A stretch of 64,000 nt of DNA. It comes from Burkholderiaceae bacterium (lineage in GTDB: Bacteria > Pseudomonadota > Gammaproteobacteria > Burkholderiales > Burkholderiaceae_F). Made by a program: the position numbers and the translations under genes. The DNA is taken from the NCBI GenBank assembly GCA_019236735.1, contig JAFAIM010000007.1, positions 1-64,000 of the forward strand, written 5' to 3'. Of this stretch, positions 36,319 to 45,303 are shown one piece after another; the first letter of the stretch is position 1, and every line of letters begins with the position of its first letter. The notes under the pieces are model-generated. The model made no database searches. It had not been told where the DNA came from and worked only from the letters and a program-made list of their open reading frames with translations.

Positions 36319-37125
36319 TTAGACCTCTCGCCGCGTCATCAGCTCCTTGATCTTGCCGATCGCGCGGGTCGGGTTGAGCCCTTTTGGGCACACGTCGACG
36401 CAGTTCATGATCGTGTGGCACCGGAATAGGCGGTACGGGTCGTTCAGATTGTCGAGGCGTTCGCCGGTGGCCTGGTCGCGGCTGTCGGCGATAAACCGGT
36501 AGGCCTGTAGCAGGCCGGCTGGCCCGACAAACTTGTCGGGATTCCACCAGAAGCTCGGGCATGAGGTCGAGCAGCAGGCGCACAGGATGCACTCATACAG
36601 TCCATTGAGCTCCTCCCGTTCCGCCGGCGACTGCAAGCGTTCCCGCTCCGGCGGCGGCGATTCGTTGATCAGGAACGGCTGGATCGAATGGTATTGGTCG
36701 AAGAAGTTGGTCATGTCGACGATCAGATCGCGAACGACCGGAAGGCCGGGGATCGGCCGCAGCCGCACTGGCTGCTGCAACTCGCGCAGGTTCGTGATGC
36801 AGGCCAGGCCGTTGCGTCCATTGATATTCATGGCATCCGAGCCGCACACCCCTTCGCGGCAGGATCGGCGGAACGCAAGGCTGTCGTCCTTCTCCGCCTT
36901 GATGCGCAGCAGCGCATCGAGCAGCATCCGATCGGTCGGTTGCAGGTTCACCTCATAGGCTTGCATGCGCGGGCGCTCGTCGCGGTCCGGGTCGTAACGG
37001 TAGATCTCGAAGCGCATCGTGGGCGCCGCGGCTGAAGCCGCAGCACTTGCGCTCGGCCGTGCGCTCGCAGGCGCGGAAACGGTCGCAATCTTCGTTCCGG
37101 CTTTGGTTTCCATGCTGGCGCGCAT
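36319..37125 (-). CDS. sdhB: Succinate dehydrogenase iron-sulphur subunit SdhB
   Basis: The 268-residue subunit passes electrons from FAD to quinone. The [2Fe-2S] ligands are in [12 protein letters not shown] and LAC; the [4Fe-4S] set in CILCACC...SC; the [3Fe-4S] set in [16 protein letters not shown]. The domain proper begins at [19 protein letters not shown] 37125 has GGA close upstream and lies 14 bp after sdhA, but it adds a 36-residue Ala/Ser/Pro-rich leader; ATG 37017 would give the usual 232 residues without a visible ribosome site. The start is therefore open. Confidence 0.94.
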   Translation of the reverse strand: MRASMETKAGTKIATVSAPASARPSASAAASAAAPTMRFEIYRYDPDRDERPRMQAYEVNLQPTDRMLLDALLRIKAEKDDSLAFRRSCREGVCGSDAMNINGRNGLACITNLRELQQPVRLRPIPGLPVVRDLIVDMTNFFDQYHSIQPFLINESPPPERERLQSPAEREELNGLYECILCACCSTSCPSFWWNPDKFVGPAGLLQAYRFIADSRDQATGERLDNLNDPYRLFRCHTIMNCVDVCPKGLNPTRAIGKIKELMTRREV

Positions 37126-37139
37126 CCTTTCCGTGGAGC

Positions 37140-38903
37140 TCAATACGTGCGCTTCTTCGGTTCGAACGTGGCAACGGTCAGCGGCTTGAGATTCACCGGC
37201 TTGTAGTCGAGGCGATCGCCGTCGCGGTACCACAGCGTGTGGCGCATCCAATTGGAATCGTCGCGCTGCGGGAAATCGTCGCGCGCGTGGGCGCCGCGGC
37301 TCTCGGCGCGTGCCTCCGCCGATACGATCGTTGCCCTCGCCGTTTCCACCAGGTTGGCCAGCTCGAGCGCTTCGACACGCGCCGTGTTGAATACCTTGGA
37401 ATGGTCGTCGATCGCGACGCGGCTGGCGCGCTCTTCGATCTTGCGGATCAGGTCGATACCTTCGCGCAGCAGCGGCCCGGTGCGGAACACCCCGCAGTGC
37501 GACTGCATCGTCCGGCGCAGATCGTTGGCGACTGCCTGCACGCGTTCGCCCTTGGCACGCCCATCCAGATCGGCCAGGCGCGCCTGTGTCGCATCGCCCG
37601 CTCCGGGCGCCAGCGGCTTGTGCATCCGTTCGCCGAGACCTTGCGAAACGATGAAATCGCCCGCCGAGCGGCCGAACACGACCAGATCCAGCAGCGAGTT
37701 GGTCCCGAGGCGATTGGCTCCGTGCACCGACACACAGGAACACTCGCCGATTGCGAACAACCCGGGAACGACCGCGTTCGAATTGCCGCCGCGCGGCGCC
37801 ACCACCTGGCCGTGAACATTGGAGGGGATTCCGCCCATCTGGTAATGGATCGTCGGAACCACCGGGATTGGTTCGCGCACCGGATCGACGTTGGCGAACT
37901 TGATCGCGATCTCACGGATCGACGGCAGCCGCTTCGCGATCGTTTCCACGCCCAGATGGTCCAGCTTCAGCAGCACATAGTCGCCCTCGGGGCCGCAGCC
38001 GCGCCCCTCCTTGATCTCCTGGTCCATCGAGCGCGACACGAAGTCGCGCGGCGCCAGATCCTTCAGCGTCGGCGCGTAGCGCTCCATGAAACGCTCGCCC
38101 TTTGAGTTCAGCAGGATTCCGCCCTCGCCGCGGACTCCTTCGGTGATCAGCACCCCCGCCCCGGCAACTCCGGTCGGGTGAAACTGCCAGAACTCCATGT
38201 CCTGCAGCGGCAAGTCCGCCCGTGCGGCCATGCCAAGTCCATCGCCGGTACAGATGTAGGCGTTGGTCGAGGCGGCCCATACGCGCCCTGCCCCGCCGGT
38301 CGCCAGAACAGTCGCCTTCGCCTCGAGCAGCACCACGCTGCCCGTTTCGATCTCCAAAGCGACGACGCCGAGGCATTCGCCCGCGCTGTCCATCACCAAG
38401 TCCAGCGCCATCCATTCGACCAGGAACTGCGTGCGCGCCGCGACGTTGCGCTGATACAGGGTGTGCAGCAGCGCGTGGCCGGTACGATCGGCTGCCGCGC
38501 ACGCCCGCGCCACCGGCTTTTCGCCGAAGTTGGCCGAGTGCCCGCCGAATGGTCGCTGGTAAATGGTGCCGTCCGGGTTGCGGTCGAACGGCATGCCGAA
38601 GTGCTCCAGTTCATACACGACGCGAGGCGCCTCGCGGCACATGAACTCGATCGCGTCCTGATCACCCAGGTAATCGGATCCCTTGACGGTGTCGAACATG
38701 TGCCACAGCCATTGGTCCTCGGCCATGTTGCCGAGCGAGGCTCCGATTCCTCCCTGCGCGGCAACGGTGTGCGAGCGGGTCGGAAACACCTTGGACAGAA
38801 CGGCGACGCTCAGGCCCGCGTGCGCCAGCTGCAGCGCGCAGCGCATTCCCGCGCCGCCCGCCCCCACGATCACGGCGTCGAAGCGCCGCCGAGGCAGTGC
38901 CAT
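37140..38903 (-). CDS. sdhA: Succinate dehydrogenase flavoprotein subunit SdhA
   Basis: The 587-residue flavoprotein oxidises succinate. It begins with [17 protein letters not shown], has the FAD-linking His in [17 protein letters not shown], and the active-site region [21 protein letters not shown] with the catalytic Arg in [10 protein letters not shown] and HYQMGG. ATG 38903 lies 5 bp after the sdhD stop and starts right before the FAD fold; longer frames upstream read through sdhD out of register. Confidence 0.97.
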   Translation of the reverse strand: MALPRRRFDAVIVGAGGAGMRCALQLAHAGLSVAVLSKVFPTRSHTVAAQGGIGASLGNMAEDQWLWHMFDTVKGSDYLGDQDAIEFMCREAPRVVYELEHFGMPFDRNPDGTIYQRPFGGHSANFGEKPVARACAAADRTGHALLHTLYQRNVAARTQFLVEWMALDLVMDSAGECLGVVALEIETGSVVLLEAKATVLATGGAGRVWAASTNAYICTGDGLGMAARADLPLQDMEFWQFHPTGVAGAGVLITEGVRGEGGILLNSKGERFMERYAPTLKDLAPRDFVSRSMDQEIKEGRGCGPEGDYVLLKLDHLGVETIAKRLPSIREIAIKFANVDPVREPIPVVPTIHYQMGGIPSNVHGQVVAPRGGNSNAVVPGLFAIGECSCVSVHGANRLGTNSLLDLVVFGRSAGDFIVSQGLGERMHKPLAPGAGDATQARLADLDGRAKGERVQAVANDLRRTMQSHCGVFRTGPLLREGIDLIRKIEERASRVAIDDHSKVFNTARVEALELANLVETARATIVSAEARAESRGAHARDDFPQRDDSNWMRHTLWYRDGDRLDYKPVNLKPLTVATFEPKKRTY

Positions 38904-38908
38904 TGCCG

Positions 38909-39265
38909 TCAGAGTCTCCAGAGGATCTGCACGATCCACACCACGCACGCGGCCAGCCAAAGTACCGTGCACAGCTGCAGCAACATCCGCAGCGCAGTCG
39001 GCCGCACGTAGTCCATCCAGATATCTCGCACGCCGACCCACGCATGCCAGGCAAGCGCAACGAAAGCGATCAGCGTAGCCACCTTCATCGAAAGCGGAGC
39101 GAAGATCGCCGCCCAGCTGTCGTACTCGATCGGACCCGCCAGCACCACCGCAACGGCGAGGCCGAGCAGGTAGATCGCCAAAACAACGGCGGTGGCCCGC
39201 TGGATCAGCCAGTCGCGCAGTCCGTAGTGGGCACCGACCACGAGTCTGCGCGCGCCGATTGCCAT
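38909..39265 (-). CDS. sdhD: Succinate dehydrogenase membrane anchor SdhD
   Basis: A 118-residue anchor with three membrane helices (about residues 22-44, 55-77, 92-115). The haem-ligand His is expected in FVALAWHAWVGVRDIWMDY, which also carries the conserved Asp-Tyr of the quinone site. Its ATG overlaps the sdhC stop (TGATG). Confidence 0.93.
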   Translation of the reverse strand: MAIGARRLVVGAHYGLRDWLIQRATAVVLAIYLLGLAVAVVLAGPIEYDSWAAIFAPLSMKVATLIAFVALAWHAWVGVRDIWMDYVRPTALRMLLQLCTVLWLAACVVWIVQILWRL

Positions 39266-39672
39266 CACAGCACTCCGAAAATCACCAGCGCCGCGCAAGC
39301 GGCCATCGGAAGGCTCACCGCGAACACGATCCAGGCGCTGCGGCGCGCGGCTGCCCGCTCCACGCCGAGATCGACGTCGATCAGCAAGTAGCGAATCCCG
39401 GCGGCCAGATGGTGCAGCAGCGACCACGCGAGCGCGGCGAGCACAAGTTTCACCGGCCAAGCTGCTACGAACTGCTGCAAAGCTTCGTAGCTCGCTTCCG
39501 TGCGCAGGCTCAGGTCGAACAGCCATAGGATCGCAGGCAGCAACACAAACAGCAGCGCGCCGCTCACGCGATGCAGGATCGAAAGTACCCCCGGCACGGG
39601 CAGCCGATAGCGAAGCAGATCGGGAAGCGACAAGTTTCGGATTACCCGACGCGCCGGCATATTTTTGGACAC
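39265..39672 (-). CDS. sdhC: Succinate dehydrogenase cytochrome b556 subunit SdhC
   Basis: A 135-residue membrane subunit with three helices. The signature RPxSPHL-like region reads LPVPGVLSILHRVSGALLF, and the second helix carries HHLAAGIRYLLIDVD with the haem-ligand His. The start is GTG 39672 or ATG 39660 four codons later; GGGTG upstream suits the ATG slightly better. It is the first structural gene after gntR. Confidence 0.93.
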   Translation of the reverse strand: MSKNMPARRVIRNLSLPDLLRYRLPVPGVLSILHRVSGALLFVLLPAILWLFDLSLRTEASYEALQQFVAAWPVKLVLAALAWSLLHHLAAGIRYLLIDVDLGVERAAARRSAWIVFAVSLPMAACAALVIFGVL

Positions 39673-39691
39673 CCTTTGGGGTTGCGCGTTT

Positions 39692-39760
39692 CTATTTGCG
39701 TTGCAATATATTGTGAACGAATTCGGGCCGGAACAAAAACGTTTCCAAAGCGCCTGATCG
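39692..39760 (-). promoter_or_regulatory. Candidate sdhC promoter region
   Basis: Reading on the minus strand, TTGTTC is followed after 17 bp by CAATAT, part of the palindrome CAATATATTG (39703-39712). This AT-rich patch stands out in GC-rich DNA and lies about 30 bp before sdhC. It may be a sigma-70 promoter, or a site for a regulator. Confidence 0.35.
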
Positions 39761-39782
39761 AGACTGTAGCCGCAGTGTCACC

Positions 39783-39803
39783 GAGTGGCATGTAAGTAAC
39801 TAG
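39783..39803. repeat. Degenerate end of the palindromic element
   Basis: GAGTGGCATGTAAG shares AGTGGCATGTAA with the terminal repeat of the 168-bp element, and a CTAG follows at 39800-39803, overlapping the gntR stop codon. No partner arm is seen, so this would be a solo remnant, or a chance match. Confidence 0.3.
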
Positions 39804-40579
39804 GCCAGCCTGTTCCAATAGTGGCAATCATTCGTCACGCAGTGGCCGCGCCGGAACTCGATTGCGCGGTCGCCGTACGTATAGGAAACGCGGTCGACCC
39901 GCAGCAGCGGGGTGCCCATCGCAACCTGCAGCGCTGCGGAATCCTCGGCGGTGCTCGGCACCGCGCGCAGCTCCTCCACGGCGCGGATCATCCGAACGCC
40001 GAATTCGCTCTCGAATAACCCATACAGTGGCCCTTTGTACTGCGCCAAACGTTCGGCCGACAGTCCGCCAAAGGGCCCGGCCGGCAACCAGATGTCGTCG
40101 AGCACTCGTGGCCAATCGCCGAACAGCAGCACGCGCCGCACGTACATCAAAGGCGCTCCGGTACGAAGCCCGAGGCGGTCGGCCAACTGCGCGCTGGCAC
40201 GCTGCGGACAACATTCCAGAAAGCGGCTGCTGGTCGCCGCCGGCGTGCCGTCGTCCGGGAGCAGCCGCAGAAAGCGATACTGGGCACGCGGCTCCTGGTG
40301 GGTCGCGACGAACGTACCCTTGCCCTGTCGTCGCACCAGCAGGTTTTCGGATGCGAGCTCGTCGATCGCTTTGCGCACCGTGCCCTGGCTGACTTGGAAG
40401 CGGACCGCCAGCTCGGTCTCACTCGGGATTGCGGTGCCTGGCATCCACTCGCCACGGCGCAGGCTCTCGAGCAGCAAATGGCGGACCTGCCGATACAAAG
40501 GACGCGTGCGGGCGCGCGGCGCCGCGCGTCCACCGTCGTCGCTTTCATACGGAGGTGGCGTGCTGCTGCCTAGCGGCAT
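39800..40579 (-). CDS. GntR/HutC-family transcriptional regulator of the TCA-cycle genes
   Basis: A 259-residue repressor-type protein. The N-terminal winged helix-turn-helix (about residues 28-95) reads PLYRQVRHLLLESLRRGEW, IPSETELAVRFQVSQGTVRKAID and RRQGKGTFV; the C-terminal UTRA ligand-binding domain (about 115-250) ends in EFRRGHCVTNDCHYW. The effector is unknown; a TCA-cycle acid is likely from context. It is transcribed towards sdhCDAB and divergently from mdh, the usual position of a local regulator. The palindrome TCTTATATAAGA in the divergent region is its best candidate site, which would also give autoregulation. Confidence 0.88.
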   Translation of the reverse strand: MPLGSSTPPPYESDDGGRAAPRARTRPLYRQVRHLLLESLRRGEWMPGTAIPSETELAVRFQVSQGTVRKAIDELASENLLVRRQGKGTFVATHQEPRAQYRFLRLLPDDGTPAATSSRFLECCPQRASAQLADRLGLRTGAPLMYVRRVLLFGDWPRVLDDIWLPAGPFGGLSAERLAQYKGPLYGLFESEFGVRMIRAVEELRAVPSTAEDSAALQVAMGTPLLRVDRVSYTYGDRAIEFRRGHCVTNDCHYWNRLA

Positions 40580-40638
40580 GTGATGTCCGGCTCCCGGCTC
40601 ATCGTTCGTCAGTCGGCTGATGCCGGGCCGATCTTATG

Positions 40639-40650
40639 TCTTATATAAGA
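40639..40650. promoter_or_regulatory. Palindromic operator candidate TCTTATATAAGA
   Basis: A perfect 12-bp palindrome in the 289-bp region between gntR and mdh, 60 bp before the gntR start and next to TATACT (40658-40663), a possible -10 box for mdh. GntR-family proteins bind such AT-centred palindromes. A regulator bound here could repress mdh-acnA and gntR-sdh transcription at once. Confidence 0.6.
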
Positions 40651-40749
40651 GTCTGGCTATACTTTCGGCGGGAAGTACACTGCGCGCGGTGCAACGCACC
40701 AGGCACCAGATGCGGGCCCGTGCGGCGCGTGTGAAGGCCGCGGGGGGAG

Positions 40750-40779
40750 TTCGAGGGGGGTCGCAGACCCCCTCTCGAA
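40750..40779 (+). promoter_or_regulatory. Strong stem-loop in the mdh leader
   Basis: TTCGAGGGGGGTC, loop GCA, then GACCCCCTCTCGAA: a near-perfect GC-rich hairpin about 90 bp before the mdh ATG and downstream of the candidate promoter. No T-run follows, so it is not a standard terminator; it could act in mRNA stability or attenuation. Confidence 0.55.
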
Positions 40780-40868
40780 GCCGATCCTCCCGCTCTTCGG
40801 TGCCGAAGCCAACGCTCGATGCAGAAGACAATGCAGCTCGAAGCTGAGGTCTACGAAAGGATTCAGCG

Positions 40869-41864
40869 ATGAACAAGCCGCCAGTGCGAGTCGCCGTGAC
40901 CGGAGCAGCCGGACAAATCGGGTATGCGCTGCTGTTCCGCGTTGCCGCCGGCGAAATGCTGGGTGCCGACCAGCCGGTCAGCCTGCAGTTGCTCGAGATT
41001 CCGGATGAGAAAGCGCAAAAGGCGCTGCACGGCGTAATGATGGAGTTGGAAGACTGCGCCTTTCCTCTGCTCGCTTCGATGGAAGGCTTCAGCGACCCGG
41101 CCCAGGCGTTCCGCGACGCCGACTACGCGGTGCTGGTCGGGGCACGACCGCGCGGTCCCGGAATGGAACGGCGCGACCTGCTTGCGGCAAATGCGCAGAT
41201 CTTCACTGCTCAGGGCAAGGCGCTGAACTCGGTGGCACGGCGTACCGTCAAAACCCTTGTGGTCGGCAACCCGGCCAACACCAACGCCTATATTGCGATG
41301 AAATCGGCACCCGATCTGCCGAAACGCAACTTCACCTCGATGATGCGCCTCGATCACAATCGGGCGCTGTCGCAGATCGCCGCGCGGCTGCGCCTGCCGG
41401 TGCAGCGGGTCGAGCGGCTCGCCGTGTGGGGCAATCATTCGCCGACGATGTACGCCGACTACCGGTTCGCCATCGCGGACGGCAAGTCGGTACGCGAGTC
41501 GATCGGCGACGAGAAATGGAACCGCGAAGTGTTTCTCCCCGCAGTGGGCAAGAGAGGCGCAGCGGTGATCGAAGCGCGCGGCCTGTCCTCCGCCGCATCG
41601 GCAGGCAACGCTGCGATCGGCCACATGCGCGATTGGGTCCTGGGAACAGGCGGGCGCTGGGTTTCGATGGGAGTTCCCTCGGACGGCAGCTACGGCATCC
41701 CGACGGACACGATGTTCGGTTTCCCTGTGACCTGTGACCGTGGCGATTGGAAGATCGTCCCGGACCTTACAATCGACGAGTTCTCGCGCAGCTGCCTAAA
41801 TCGGACGCTGGCCGAGTTGGACGAGGAGCGCCAAGCGATCGCTCACCTGCTGGAGGGGAAATGA
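40869..41864 (+). CDS. mdh: Malate dehydrogenase
   Basis: NAD-dependent malate dehydrogenase of 331 residues, class with [15 protein letters not shown] as the cofactor loop. Catalytic His is in [12 protein letters not shown] (about residue 189), with RLDHNRA supplying substrate Arg/Asp. It makes oxaloacetate for GltA. AAGGA lies seven bases before ATG 40869. The stop overlaps the acnA start (ATGA). Length and [11 protein letters not shown] fit the cytosolic-type bacterial enzyme of betaproteobacteria. Confidence 0.97.
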   Translation: MNKPPVRVAVTGAAGQIGYALLFRVAAGEMLGADQPVSLQLLEIPDEKAQKALHGVMMELEDCAFPLLASMEGFSDPAQAFRDADYAVLVGARPRGPGMERRDLLAANAQIFTAQGKALNSVARRTVKTLVVGNPANTNAYIAMKSAPDLPKRNFTSMMRLDHNRALSQIAARLRLPVQRVERLAVWGNHSPTMYADYRFAIADGKSVRESIGDEKWNREVFLPAVGKRGAAVIEARGLSSAASAGNAAIGHMRDWVLGTGGRWVSMGVPSDGSYGIPTDTMFGFPVTCDRGDWKIVPDLTIDEFSRSCLNRTLAELDEERQAIAHLLEGK

Positions 41865-44560
41865 CAGCGAATCCGTTCGGCAGCTTGCAGGAATTCGCTT
41901 TCGAAGGCGGGCGCGGCAAGTTGCACCGCCTGGCCGCGCTAGAGGCCGCAGGCCTCGGCCAGATATCCCGTTTGCCGCATTCGATACGGATCGTGTTGGA
42001 GTCGGTGCTGCGCAACTGCGATGGGCGAAAGGTCACCGAGGAACACGTGCGGCAGCTCGCAGCGTGGGGGCCGCGGGCCGCGCGCACCGAGGAGATCCCG
42101 TTCGTCGTGGCGCGCGTGATCTTGCAGGATTTCACCGGCGTTCCGCTGCTGGTGGATCTGGCGGCGATGCGAGGCGTCGCCTCGCAGATGGGCCGAGCGC
42201 CTGAGCTGATCGAGCCGCTGGTGCCGGTGGACCTGGTGGTGGACCACTCGGTGATGGTCGATCACTACGGCACGCGAAGCGCTCTGGACCTGAACATGCG
42301 GCTCGAGTTCGAGCGCAACCGGGAGCGCTACCAATTCATGAAGTGGGGGATGCAGGCGTTCGACACGTTCCGCGTAGTGCCGCCCGGCTTCGGCATCGTG
42401 CATCAAGTCAACTTGGAATTCCTGGGGCGTGGAGTGCACCGGCGCGACGGCGTGTTCTTCCCGGACACCCTGGTCGGGACCGACAGTCACACGACAATGA
42501 TCAACGGCATCGGCGTGGTCGCCTGGGGTGTCGGAGGCATCGAGGCCGAGGCAGCGATGCTCGGACAGCCTGTGTATTTGTTGACTCCAGATGTGGTCGG
42601 CGTCGAATTGAAGGGCCGACTGCGTGGAGGCGTCACTGCGACCGATCTGGTGCTGACGATCACTGAGATGCTGCGCAAGGAAAAAGTGGTCGGCAAATTT
42701 GTGGAGTTCTTCGGTGACGGCACAGCCGCCCTCTCCGTGCCGGACCGGGCCACGATCGCCAACATGGCTCCCGAGTACGGCGCCACGATGGGTTTTTTCC
42801 CGGTCGACGAGAAAACCGTCGCGTATTTCCAGGGTACCGGACGAACTCGCGAGGAGATCGCAGCGTTCGAGGCGTACTACCGTGCTCAGGGTATGTTCGG
42901 CGTCCCGAGCGCCGGCCAGATCGATTACACGAAGACCTTGAAGCTGGACCTGGCGAGCGTCGCGCCTTCGCTGGCTGGGCCGAAGCGGCCGCAGGACCGG
43001 ATCGAGATCGGTCGCGTGAAGCGAACGTTCACGGAGTTGTTCTCCAAAGCGGTCGCCGACGGCGGCTTCAACCAGCCTGCCGACCGCCTCAAGCGATCCT
43101 TTCCCACAGCCAGCGGCCAGGACGTCCACAACGGCGACGTGCTGATCGCCGCGATCACTTCCTGCACCAATACCAGCAACCCTAGCGTGCTGCTGGCGGC
43201 CGGACTGCTCGCCAAGAAGGCTGTCGAAGCCGGCTTGTCGGTTCGACCGCGCGTGAAGACTTCGCTCGCACCCGGCTCGCGCATCGTGACCGAGTACTTG
43301 CAGCGAACCGGCTTGCTGCCATACCTGGAGAAGCTCGGCTTCAGCGTCGCCGCTTACGGGTGTACGACCTGCATCGGCAATGCCGGCGACCTGAGCGCGG
43401 AGCTGAACGAGGCCATTACAAAGAACGACCTCGTTTGCGCCGCGGTGCTGTCGGGCAACCGCAATTTCGAAGCGCGTATCCATCCGAACTTAAGGGCGAA
43501 TTTTCTCGCCTCGCCACCGCTGGTCGTGGCATATGCGCTGGCAGGCAGCGTGCTGATCGATCTGATGTCGGAGCCGGTCGGTCGCGGACACGGGGGGCGC
43601 GAAGTCTGGATCGGCGACATTTGGCCTTCCGGCGAAGAAGTCGACGCGTTGTTGAAGTACGCAATGAACGGGGAGGCGTTCCGATCGAATTACGCGAAGG
43701 TCGCGAGCGAACCCGGCGAACTGTGGAAGGCCATTGAGAGCGGCAGCGGCAAAACGTATTCCTGGCCGGCATCGACCTACATCGCGCAGCCGCCGTTTTT
43801 TGAAGGCTTCTCGATGCAGCCGCGCCGCCCTGGCCCCGTCCGGAGTGCACGCGCTCTGGCGGTCTTCGGCGACTCGATCACGACCGACCATATCTCGCCC
43901 GCCGGCTCGATTCACCCGGATTCGCCCGCTGGCCGGTGGCTGATCGCGCATGGCGTCGCGAAGGGCGATTTCAACAGCTACGGCGCACGGCGCGGCAATC
44001 ACGAGGTGATGATGCGCGGAACGTTCGCCAACGTGCGCATCAAGAATCTAATGATCGAGCCGCGTGCCGACGGCTCGCGTGTCGAGGGCGGCGTCACAAT
44101 CCACCAGCCGTCCGGTGAGAAGATGCCCATTTACGAGGCGGCGATGCGATACATCGCCGAGTCGGTGCCGACGATTGTGTTCGGCGGCGAGGAGTACGGT
44201 ACAGGTTCCTCGCGCGACTGGGCTGCGAAAGGAACACAGTTGCTGGGTGTGCGTGCGGTCGTCGCGCGCAGCTTCGAGCGAATCCATCGTAGCAATCTGG
44301 TCGGGATGGGAGTGCTGCCGCTGCAGTTCGCCGCCGATCAGAGCGTGCAGTCGCTAGGGATTCGCGGCGACGAACAGTTTGATCTGCTGGGCCTGGATGA
44401 GGCCCTGCGGCCGCTGCAGCCTGTGACACTGGCGATCCGTCGCCCGGACGGCTCGACGCGACAGGTCGAAGTCACGCTGCGGATCGACACCCCGATCGAG
44501 GTCGACTATTTCCGGCATGGGGGAATCCTGCCGTTCGTGCTGCGCCAGTTGCTCCAATGA
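41861..44560 (+). CDS. acnA: Aconitate hydratase AcnA
   Basis: The 899-residue enzyme isomerises citrate to isocitrate and is of the AcnA/IRP type. [4Fe-4S] ligands are in [10 protein letters not shown] (about Cys435) and [10 protein letters not shown] (about Cys500 and Cys503). Other signatures are [25 protein letters not shown] and, in the swivel domain, [23 protein letters not shown] immediately precedes ATG 41861, which sits in the mdh stop. With mdh it forms a two-gene operon divergent from gntR-sdh. Confidence 0.97.
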   Translation: MTANPFGSLQEFAFEGGRGKLHRLAALEAAGLGQISRLPHSIRIVLESVLRNCDGRKVTEEHVRQLAAWGPRAARTEEIPFVVARVILQDFTGVPLLVDLAAMRGVASQMGRAPELIEPLVPVDLVVDHSVMVDHYGTRSALDLNMRLEFERNRERYQFMKWGMQAFDTFRVVPPGFGIVHQVNLEFLGRGVHRRDGVFFPDTLVGTDSHTTMINGIGVVAWGVGGIEAEAAMLGQPVYLLTPDVVGVELKGRLRGGVTATDLVLTITEMLRKEKVVGKFVEFFGDGTAALSVPDRATIANMAPEYGATMGFFPVDEKTVAYFQGTGRTREEIAAFEAYYRAQGMFGVPSAGQIDYTKTLKLDLASVAPSLAGPKRPQDRIEIGRVKRTFTELFSKAVADGGFNQPADRLKRSFPTASGQDVHNGDVLIAAITSCTNTSNPSVLLAAGLLAKKAVEAGLSVRPRVKTSLAPGSRIVTEYLQRTGLLPYLEKLGFSVAAYGCTTCIGNAGDLSAELNEAITKNDLVCAAVLSGNRNFEARIHPNLRANFLASPPLVVAYALAGSVLIDLMSEPVGRGHGGREVWIGDIWPSGEEVDALLKYAMNGEAFRSNYAKVASEPGELWKAIESGSGKTYSWPASTYIAQPPFFEGFSMQPRRPGPVRSARALAVFGDSITTDHISPAGSIHPDSPAGRWLIAHGVAKGDFNSYGARRGNHEVMMRGTFANVRIKNLMIEPRADGSRVEGGVTIHQPSGEKMPIYEAAMRYIAESVPTIVFGGEEYGTGSSRDWAAKGTQLLGVRAVVARSFERIHRSNLVGMGVLPLQFAADQSVQSLGIRGDEQFDLLGLDEALRPLQPVTLAIRRPDGSTRQVEVTLRIDTPIEVDYFRHGGILPFVLRQLLQ

Positions 44561-44694
44561 CTTGCCTCGCTTGATCCGGAGCGGATTGTCCGGGTGCGGG
44601 TTCGCTCCTGGGCGCCTTTCGCCACCACGACGGCTCGGCGCCCAAGTCGCTCACCCGCATCCCGAACACTCCGCCCCGGAAACCATCCGACTCC

Positions 44695-45303
44695 ATGGCA
44701 GATTCGCCGTCCTCCGACAACGGGTTGACCCGCTTCTTCACCGGCGTCTGGCCCCTTTTAGCGCTCTTCGTTACGTGCGCGGTGACGATCCGCGCGTGCG
44801 TTCCATCCCAGGAAGGGATCGCCCCTTCAGCGGCGGCCCCGTCCGCAGTTGCGGCCTACGATTCGGCGCCAGTGCCCGCAGCCAATGCAGCCAACAACAA
44901 TTCGCTTACGATGGCTGCGTTGGGCGCCTTGACACCCGATTCGGAAATTGCCGACGTGCTGGCGGCATTGAATCGAGTGACGATCGCGTTTGCGCCAACA
45001 AGCGCGGCCGTTCCCGACGGTGCCGACGCGGTGCTGGTGCAGGCCGCAGGGGTGTTGCAGACGCGCCCGCAGTCGGAGCGGTTCGAAATCGCCGCTTACG
45101 CCGACGACGCGGGTTCACCCCTGTCCGACCTGGAGCTGGCGAGGCGTCGGGCCCAGGCGGTCATCGACTTCCTTGTGAACCAAGGCGTGCCGGCGCAGCG
45201 CTTGCAGGGCCGCGGCGTCGCCGATGAGGACCCCGCTGCCCGCGAACCCGGTCAGCTGTCCGGCCCTCGCACTCAGCGCATCCAGTTCACGCTGCTGCCG
45301 TAG
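44695..45303 (+). CDS. OmpA-family protein with N-terminal membrane anchor
   Basis: A 202-residue protein with one hydrophobic segment (about residues 15-34, WPLLALFVTCAVTIRAC) that looks like an uncleaved anchor or a signal, an Ala-rich linker, and an OmpA C-terminal domain (about 85-200). The latter has VTIAFAPTSAAVPDGA, FEIAAYADDAGSPLSDLELARRRAQAVIDFLVNQGV and RTQRIQFTLL, the peptidoglycan-binding pattern. It is probably attached to the inner membrane and binds the cell wall. It overlaps the convergent downstream gene by 17 bp. Confidence 0.75.
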   Translation: MADSPSSDNGLTRFFTGVWPLLALFVTCAVTIRACVPSQEGIAPSAAAPSAVAAYDSAPVPAANAANNNSLTMAALGALTPDSEIADVLAALNRVTIAFAPTSAAVPDGADAVLVQAAGVLQTRPQSERFEIAAYADDAGSPLSDLELARRRAQAVIDFLVNQGVPAQRLQGRGVADEDPAAREPGQLSGPRTQRIQFTLLP

